From Pseudomonadales bacterium (GTDB taxonomy: Bacteria > Pseudomonadota > Gammaproteobacteria > Pseudomonadales > Halieaceae): a stretch of DNA of 64,000 bases. The stretch covers positions 36,388 to 100,387 of the forward strand of contig JACKNU010000010.1 of assembly GCA_024234675.1 (NCBI GenBank), given 5' to 3'. Shown piece by piece: positions 58,743 to 64,000 of this stretch. The position numbers and the translations under genes are program-made. The stretch's first letter is position 1. Each line of letters begins with the position of its first letter. The notes under the pieces are model-generated. The model searched no databases. It saw nothing but the letters and a program-made list of their open reading frames with translations, and was not told the origin of the DNA.

Positions 58743-60215
58743 CTAGACGATCCGCTTCATGGCAGTCATATGACCGCGCAGTTGCTTGCCGACGATTTCC
58801 ACCGGATGGCTGCGGATCGCTTCATTCACCGCGATCAACTCTGCATTGTCGACGCCGTTGTCGCCCTCTATGCCGCGGCCAATGACGTCGGTATCGATCT
58901 TGCTCATGAAGTCCGCCAGCAGCGGGCGACAGGCATGATCAAACAGGTAGCAACCGTACTCCGCGGTGTCGGAAATCACAACATTCATCTCATAGAGTTT
59001 CTTGCGCGCGATGGTGTTGGCAATCAGCGGGGTCTCGTGCAGGGACTCGTAGTAAGCGGACTCGGCAATGATCCCGGCGGCAACCATGGTTTCAAAGGCC
59101 AGCTCCACGCCGGCCTTGACCATCGCCACCAGCAGGATGCCATGGTCGTAGTACTCCTGCTCAGCGATGTCGGCGGTGGTGTTGGTGGATTTCTCGAAAG
59201 CGGTTTGCGCGGTCTCTGCCCGCCACTTGAGCAGGTTGGCGTCGTCATTGGCCCAGTCCTGCATCATGGTTTCGGAGAAGTGGCCGCTGATGATGTCGTC
59301 CTGGTGCTTCTCGTAGAGGGGACGCATGATGTCCTTGAGTTCCTGGGCGAGGTGGAAGGCGCGAATCTTGGCGGGGTTGGACAGGCGGTCCATCATATTG
59401 GTAATGCCGCCGTGCTTGAGGCCCTCGGTGACCGTTTCCCAGCCGTACTGGATCAGTTTGGAGGCGTAACCGGGCTCGATGCCCTTCTCGACCATCTTGT
59501 CGAAGCACAGGATGGCACCGGTCTGCAGCATGCCGCACAGTATGGTTTGTTCGCCCATCAGGTCGGACTTCACCTCGGCGATAAAGGATGACTCCAGCAC
59601 TCCGGCGCGATGACCGCCGGTACCGGCCGCATAGGCCTTGGCCAGTTCCAGGCCTTCGCCGCGGGGATCGTTCTCGGTGTGTACCGCGATCAGGGTGGGT
59701 ACACCAAAACCGCGCTTGTACTCTTCCCGCACTTCCGTGCCGGGGCATTTCGGTGCCACCATGATAACGGTGATGTCCTCGCGAATTTGCATGCCCTCCT
59801 CCACGATATTGAAGCCGTGGGAGTAGGCGAGGCAGGCATTCTGCTTCATCAGCGGCATCACCTGGCCGACCACGGCCGTGTGTTGCTTGTCCGGCGTCAG
59901 GTTGAGTACCAGGTCGGCCAGCGGGATCAGTTCCTCGTAGGTGCCCACGGTGAAACCGTTCTCAGTGGCGTTCTTCCAGGACTGGCGCTGCTCGGAAATG
60001 GCGCTGTCGCGCAGGGCGTAGGATACATCCAGGCCACTGTCGCGCAGGTTCAGGCCCTGGTTGAGGCCCTGGGCGCCGCAACCGACAATGACCATTTTCT
60101 TGCCCCGCAGCTTATCCACGCCGTCGGCGAATTCAGCGCGGTCCATGAAGCGACACTTGCCCAGCTGCTGCAGTTGCAGGCGCAGGGGCAGGGTGTTGAA
60201 GTAGTTTTGTCCCAT
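58743..60215 (-). CDS. ilvC: Ketol-acid reductoisomerase, class II
   Basis: 490 residues from ATG 60215 ([21 protein letters not shown]...), the long E. coli type. NADPH loop [20 protein letters not shown], acidic metal ligands in [10 protein letters not shown] and the duplicated C-terminal knot domain ([18 protein letters not shown]). Second step of Val/Ile synthesis. An AGGA site lies 12 bases upstream. It is divergent from ilvY, which should activate it. Confidence 0.97.
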   Translation of the reverse strand: MGQNYFNTLPLRLQLQQLGKCRFMDRAEFADGVDKLRGKKMVIVGCGAQGLNQGLNLRDSGLDVSYALRDSAISEQRQSWKNATENGFTVGTYEELIPLADLVLNLTPDKQHTAVVGQVMPLMKQNACLAYSHGFNIVEEGMQIREDITVIMVAPKCPGTEVREEYKRGFGVPTLIAVHTENDPRGEGLELAKAYAAGTGGHRAGVLESSFIAEVKSDLMGEQTILCGMLQTGAILCFDKMVEKGIEPGYASKLIQYGWETVTEGLKHGGITNMMDRLSNPAKIRAFHLAQELKDIMRPLYEKHQDDIISGHFSETMMQDWANDDANLLKWRAETAQTAFEKSTNTTADIAEQEYYDHGILLVAMVKAGVELAFETMVAAGIIAESAYYESLHETPLIANTIARKKLYEMNVVISDTAEYGCYLFDHACRPLLADFMSKIDTDVIGRGIEGDNGVDNAELIAVNEAIRSHPVEIVGKQLRGHMTAMKRIV

Positions 60216-60275
60216 GTTCTTGATCCTCATTGGGTCGGCTGTTTGCAGGTGGCCCACCTTACGCCAACTCAGGCC

Positions 60276-60290
60276 TTGCGTAAAACGCTA
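60276..60290. promoter_or_regulatory. IlvY operator-like site 1
   Basis: TTGCG-TAAAA-CGCTA, an imperfect copy of the palindrome at site 2. Its centre (60283) is 31 bp from that of site 2, on the ilvC side of the intergenic region. Confidence 0.55.
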
Positions 60291-60305
60291 TATGAGAGAT
60301 ACTGT

Positions 60306-60322
60306 ATTGCGATAATCGCAAT
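60306..60322. promoter_or_regulatory. IlvY operator-like site 2 (perfect palindrome)
   Basis: ATTGCGAT-A-ATCGCAAT is a perfect 17-bp palindrome of LysR type, centred 20 bases before the ilvY ATG in the ilvC-ilvY gap. It would serve as the high-affinity IlvY site for ilvC activation and ilvY autorepression. Confidence 0.75.
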
Positions 60323-60333
60323 TAAGGTGAGAG

Positions 60334-61242
60334 ATGGACACCCGGTCGCTGGCAGTTTTTATCAGCGTGGCAGACACCCTGAGCTTCAGCCGCAGTTCTG
60401 AACAGCTGCACATGAGCGTCTCGGCGGTGAGCCGCACCATCCAGCGCCTGGAAGAGGAGCTGGGACAGGCGTTGCTGGTGCGGGACAACCGCAGCGTGCG
60501 CCTGACCGGGGCGGGTCAGGAGTTCAGGGAATACGCCCGGCGCTCGGTGGCGGAGTGGCAACAGATGCGGCGCCAGCTCGGCACCGACAAGGAACTGGCG
60601 GGGGAGGTCAGCCTGTATTGCTCGGTGACGGCAACCTACAGCGTACTGGCTCCTATTCTCGAAGCATTCCGTACAACGCACCCGGCGGTGGAGATCATGA
60701 TGCACACCGGCGACCAGGCCGACGGCATCAGTCGCGTGCTATCGGGGCAAGACGATATCGCGGTCAGCGGCAGGCCGCTGCGGCTGCCGCAGCGCCTGGA
60801 GTTCCTGCCCCTGCTGGAGTCACCGCTGTGCTTGTGGATGCCTGCGGCGGACTGCGCGGTCAGGCAGCTGGCGCTGTCGGCGCGGGTCGACTCGCCCGAA
60901 TTCGACTGGAGCACCCTGCCCTTTATCGTGCCTGAGCGCGGCATTACCAAGGACATACTGGATGCCTGGCTGCGGGACAGCGGCATTCGCCCCAGGGTCT
61001 ATGCCCAGGTGGCCGGGCACGAGGCAATCGTGGCCATGGTAGGCCTGGGTTTGGGAGTCGGTATTGCCCCCGAGTTGGTCGTGCGCGCCAGCGGCCTGGG
61101 CGCCAGCGTACAACCGATGACCGTCGCAGACAGTTTGCCGCCCCTCGCCATAGGCCTGGCGAGTTTGCGCAGGCGCTTGCAGAATCCCCTGGTGAAATCC
61201 CTGTGGGATGTGGCGGGGCAGACCTACCGGGCCCCAGTTTGA
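60334..61242 (+). CDS. ilvY: LysR-type regulator IlvY
   Basis: 302 residues, ATG 60334 preceded by AAGGTGAG. N-terminal winged HTH (LAVFISVADTLSFSRSSEQLHMSVSAVSRTIQRLEEELG) and a substrate-binding domain. In E. coli IlvY senses acetolactate/acetohydroxybutyrate and activates the divergent ilvC; the same arrangement is present here, with two palindromic sites between the genes. Confidence 0.92.
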   Translation: MDTRSLAVFISVADTLSFSRSSEQLHMSVSAVSRTIQRLEEELGQALLVRDNRSVRLTGAGQEFREYARRSVAEWQQMRRQLGTDKELAGEVSLYCSVTATYSVLAPILEAFRTTHPAVEIMMHTGDQADGISRVLSGQDDIAVSGRPLRLPQRLEFLPLLESPLCLWMPAADCAVRQLALSARVDSPEFDWSTLPFIVPERGITKDILDAWLRDSGIRPRVYAQVAGHEAIVAMVGLGLGVGIAPELVVRASGLGASVQPMTVADSLPPLAIGLASLRRRLQNPLVKSLWDVAGQTYRAPV

Positions 61243-61276
61243 TACTATACGGGCGTCATTGACAGTGGTGGTGAAC

Positions 61277-62143
61277 ATGGACAAGCAGGACGCGAGTACT
61301 CCGAAGACCGCGACGGAGCAGGCGGACGCCGGCGCAGGGCAGGCCCAGCCGGGCTCGACCGCGGCTCTGGACCTTCTGGTTGACGAGCACGAGGAAGAAG
61401 TCTCCATCGGCGGCCGCACCGAGCGCCGCAAGGGGGTTTACCTGCTCCCCAACCTGTTTACCACCGGCGCGTTGTTCGCAGGCTTCTATGCCATCATCGC
61501 GGCCCTGCGCGGGAACTACGAAGCCGCCGCCATTGCGATTTTCGTCGCCATGGTATTCGACGGTCTGGACGGGCGAGTCGCGCGGCTGACCAATACCTCA
61601 AGCAAGTTTGGCGCCGAGTACGACAGTCTGTCGGACATGGTTTCCTTTGGAGTTGCCCCGGCCCTGGTCGTTTTCAGCTGGGCCCTGGATGACCTGGGTA
61701 AATTTGGCTGGAGTGTTGCCTTCATCTATGTGGCCTGTGCGGCGCTGCGCCTGGCGCGCTTCAATACCCGCATCGATACCGCCGACAAAAATTATTTCAC
61801 CGGGTTGGCCAGTCCGGCGGCCGCCGCCATTATCGCCAGTACGGTGTGGGTATGTCATGACGAGGGCTGGGTGGGTGTCGGCCTGCCCCTGGAACTCGCG
61901 GTAGTGGTTGGCCTGCTGACCGCCGTGGTCGGTGTGCTTATGATTGCCAATTTCCCGTACTACAGCTTCAAGAGTATCGATTTCAGGGGGCGGGTTCCTT
62001 TCGTGGTGATGATCCTGGTGGTACTGGTTTTTGGCCTGGTCACGGTTGATCCCCCACGCATATTGTTACTGGCCTTTCTGGCCTACGCGGCCTCCGGCCC
62101 GGTGACGCAATTTTTCAAGTGGCGCAAGCGGGGGCAGGCCTAG
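61277..62143 (+). CDS. pssA: CDP-diacylglycerol-serine O-phosphatidyltransferase
   Basis: 288 residues from ATG 61277; GTG codons at 61268/61271 are possible starts. About 50 hydrophilic residues precede the first membrane span. The CDP-alcohol phosphotransferase motif is exact: DGLDGRVAR...G...D...D at about residues 96-121. Eight or so hydrophobic spans. This is the integral-membrane (subclass II) Pss rather than the E. coli PLD-type enzyme. Makes phosphatidylserine for phosphatidylethanolamine. Confidence 0.95.
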   Translation: MDKQDASTPKTATEQADAGAGQAQPGSTAALDLLVDEHEEEVSIGGRTERRKGVYLLPNLFTTGALFAGFYAIIAALRGNYEAAAIAIFVAMVFDGLDGRVARLTNTSSKFGAEYDSLSDMVSFGVAPALVVFSWALDDLGKFGWSVAFIYVACAALRLARFNTRIDTADKNYFTGLASPAAAAIIASTVWVCHDEGWVGVGLPLELAVVVGLLTAVVGVLMIANFPYYSFKSIDFRGRVPFVVMILVVLVFGLVTVDPPRILLLAFLAYAASGPVTQFFKWRKRGQA

Positions 62144-62238
62144 CCCAGGCTTCGGCAGCGTGAGCGCCACCCGCCCGGAACCATTTCGGGGATTGCCGAT
62201 CATAGTAAAGACAATCCTCGTCCTTTCCCGGAGTGCCC

Positions 62239-63225
62239 ATGCGCCGCCGAATTCGGATTCCACCTATAGCATCGTCCGAGATTACCTCTGAGACAGCGTA
62301 CCTGAGCCGGCGGACCTTCATTCGCGGCGCCGGCATGATGGCGGCGCCGCTGGTGGCGGGTGTGAGTTCACCGCTGGCGAGCAGTGAGTCTGTGGCTGGT
62401 GCGCCACTGCAGTACGCTCCCGCCGGCCCCGGCGCCAATGGTTTCTATACCGATGAGCCACAGACACCCTTTGAGGATGTGGCCTCCTACTGCAATTTCT
62501 ACGAGTTCGGGACGGACAAGGGCGACCCCGCCCGCTACGCCGGTCAGATGTCCACTGACCCCTGGTCGGTGGAAGTTGGGGGGGCGGTGGCCAGGCCCGG
62601 CAAGCTCAACCTGGAAGATATCATGAGCGGCTACGATCTCGAGGAGCGAGTCTACAGGTTGCGGTGTGTAGAGGCCTGGTCCATGGTGGTGCCCTGGATA
62701 GGTTTTCCGCTGGGAGACCTGCTGCGGCGATTCGAACCGACAAGCAGCGCCCGTTACGTCGAATTTCGCACGCTGTATCGTCGCGAGGAAATGCCCGGCA
62801 CCCGGTCCTTTACCAGTATTATCGACTGGCCCTATCGCGAGGGGCTGCGCATGGATGAAGCCATGCATCCGCTGACGCTCGTTGCCGTCGGGCTTTATGG
62901 CAAAACCCTGCCCAACCAGAACGGTGCGCCGCTGCGGCTGGTAGTGCCCTGGAAGTACGGTTTCAAGAGTATCAAGTCCATTGTGAGTATTCGTCTGCTG
63001 GAGCAGCAGCCTGCCACCTCATGGCAATCCCTGGCGCCGCGGGAGTATGGGTTTTACGCCAACGTCAATCCCCAGGTCGACCATCCGCGTTGGAGCCAGA
63101 AGTACGAGAGGCGCTTGCCGTCGACCCTGTTCAGGCCCAATCGCATGCCCACGTTGATGTTCAATGGTTATGGCGAACAGGTCGCCGACCTGTACAAGGG
63201 CATGGACCTGGCCCGGTTCTACTGA
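62239..63225 (+). CDS. msrP: Protein-methionine-sulfoxide reductase catalytic subunit MsrP
   Basis: 328 residues from ATG 62239. Twin-arginine signal SRRTFIRG (R24-R25) with cleavage likely near residue 45. The molybdopterin-ligating cysteine is C143 in [14 protein letters not shown]. The C-terminal [10 protein letters not shown]...[18 protein letters not shown] matches YedY/MsrP. A periplasmic molybdoenzyme that repairs oxidised methionines, with MsrQ as electron donor. Confidence 0.96.
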   Translation: MRRRIRIPPIASSEITSETAYLSRRTFIRGAGMMAAPLVAGVSSPLASSESVAGAPLQYAPAGPGANGFYTDEPQTPFEDVASYCNFYEFGTDKGDPARYAGQMSTDPWSVEVGGAVARPGKLNLEDIMSGYDLEERVYRLRCVEAWSMVVPWIGFPLGDLLRRFEPTSSARYVEFRTLYRREEMPGTRSFTSIIDWPYREGLRMDEAMHPLTLVAVGLYGKTLPNQNGAPLRLVVPWKYGFKSIKSIVSIRLLEQQPATSWQSLAPREYGFYANVNPQVDHPRWSQKYERRLPSTLFRPNRMPTLMFNGYGEQVADLYKGMDLARFY

Positions 63226-63827
63226 TGACCGACCGGCCCCTGCGACTGGCGGTGTTCCTGCTGTGCCTCGTGCCCTTTTCATGGCTCCTGTACGGCGCCA
63301 CTTCCGGTTCGCTGGGCGCAGATCCCGCCGAGACGATCATGCATGTCAGCGGGGAATGGTCACTGCGGTTTATAGTGCTCACCCTGCTGGTGTCACCCCT
63401 GCGCCAGTGGAGCGGTTGGCGCTGGGTATTCAGGCTGCGGCGCATGCTGGGCCTGTACGCTTTCTTTTACGCCTGCGTCCACCTCGCTTGCTTCGGTCAC
63501 TTCTATGTTGGCTGGACCCTGGCAGTGCTGCTGGAGGAGTTGCGGGAGCGCCCCTATATCACGGCCGGGTTCGGTGCCTGGCTGCTTATGCTTCCTCTTG
63601 CAATAACTTCGACGCGCGCCATGCAGCGGCGCCTGGGTCGCAACTGGGTGCGCCTGCACCGGGCCGTGTATATCGCGGCGATGCTGGCCTGCTGCCACCT
63701 GTTATGGCAGGCCAGGTCGGACATCGGCGAAGCGCTGGCCTACACTCTGGTGATAGGGGTGCTGTTGGGCTGGAGGCTGCGGCGTTACCTGCCCAGGCAG
63801 AGAACGGGGATGAGCCGCTATTCCTAG
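63225..63827 (+). CDS. msrQ: Heme-binding membrane subunit MsrQ
   Basis: 200 residues; the ATG overlaps the msrP TGA (TGATG). Six hydrophobic spans with candidate heme histidines in YACVHLACFGHFY and RLHRAVYIAAMLACCHLLW. The RRMLGLYAFFYAC and LGRNWVRLHRAVY blocks are YedZ/MsrQ signatures. It passes electrons from the quinone pool or flavin reductase to MsrP. Confidence 0.95.
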   Translation: MTDRPLRLAVFLLCLVPFSWLLYGATSGSLGADPAETIMHVSGEWSLRFIVLTLLVSPLRQWSGWRWVFRLRRMLGLYAFFYACVHLACFGHFYVGWTLAVLLEELRERPYITAGFGAWLLMLPLAITSTRAMQRRLGRNWVRLHRAVYIAAMLACCHLLWQARSDIGEALAYTLVIGVLLGWRLRRYLPRQRTGMSRYS

Positions 63828-63924
63828 AGCGGTTGTAATCCGCGGGGGAGGGAGCCTCTATAAGCCTTTGATTCTGCACGTATCTGGTCGTTATTTGAGC
63901 AGTTGTAGGGAGGCTGGAATCAAG

Positions 63925-63976
63925 CAGAAAATATTTCTGTAAAAGGCCTTGCAGGGCGGGGTTCGATCCGTATAAT
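63925..63976 (+). promoter_or_regulatory. Strong promoter with UP-like element, probably of an rRNA operon
   Basis: TTGCAG (63949-63954), 16-base spacer, perfect TATAAT (63971-63976), followed by a GC-rich discriminator. A/T-rich stretch 63925-63944 lies where an UP element should be. In P. aeruginosa, as I recall, an rRNA operon follows pssA-msrP-msrQ. The transcribed product lies beyond the window. Confidence 0.7.
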
Positions 63977-64000
63977 GCGCATCCTCGGTCGGGGGGACAC

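Overview
The window is GC-rich, almost fully coding chromosomal DNA from a gammaproteobacterium. Gene families and order point to a relative of Pseudomonas. The blocks murJ-ribF-ileS-lspA-fkpB-ispH-minor pilins-pilR/pilS-bamD-rluD-pgeF-clpB and ilvC-pssA-msrP-msrQ-(rRNA promoter) follow, from memory, the P. aeruginosa order. A CIRCE-controlled groESL operon, a carboxyspermidine polyamine pathway and a long structured-looking ilvI leader fit the Cellvibrionales/Halieaceae (oligotrophic marine gammaproteobacteria) better than Pseudomonas itself. That placement is inference, not a phylogenetic result.

Region 1 (1-13.9 kb) is a cell-surface glycan island and the most accessory part. It holds two tandem GT4-like glycosyltransferases (the first cut by the window edge), two paralogous methyltransferases, a GT2 polyprenyl-phosphate glycosyltransferase with a GtrA flippase and a YfhO-type GT-C protein, two paralogous acyltransferases and three sulfotransferases. 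Together they look able to build, methylate, acylate and sulfate a surface or exported glycan. REP-like palindromes lie inside it.

Region 2 (13.9-31 kb) is core housekeeping: an alkyltransferase-like protein, fxsA, groES-groEL with both CIRCE and sigma-32 signals, sodB, a coiled-coil membrane protein, class I fumarase, exonuclease I, aspartate carbamoyltransferase, an ADP-ribose pyrophosphatase, murJ, ribF, ileS, lspA, fkpB and ispH. A 150-nt inverted-repeat element sits between groEL and sodB.

Region 3 (31-47.4 kb) carries the type IV minor pilin operon (FimT-like, PilV, PilW, PilX, short PilY1, PilE), the PilS/PilR two-component system, nadE, bamD, rluD, pgeF, clpB behind a sigma-32 promoter, and a small DUF4124 protein.

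Region 4 (47.4-64 kb) starts with ilvI-ilvH behind a roughly 360-nt leader. It continues with a RimK-like ATP-grasp ligase, a GNAT/C39-peptidase fusion and a QEGLA-family predicted metallocarboxypeptidase. This trio is the best candidate for a poorly described system: a peptide or amino-acid ligase next to two predicted peptidases. A polyamine operon follows (speA, carboxynorspermidine synthase, nspC), then divergent ilvC/ilvY with two tandem IlvY-like operators, pssA, msrP-msrQ, and at the window end a strong promoter of rRNA-operon type.

No tRNA or rRNA gene body, CRISPR array, insertion sequence or prophage was recognised. Start codons were chosen from ribosome-binding sites, overlaps and family N-termini. 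Nothing here was checked by database search.
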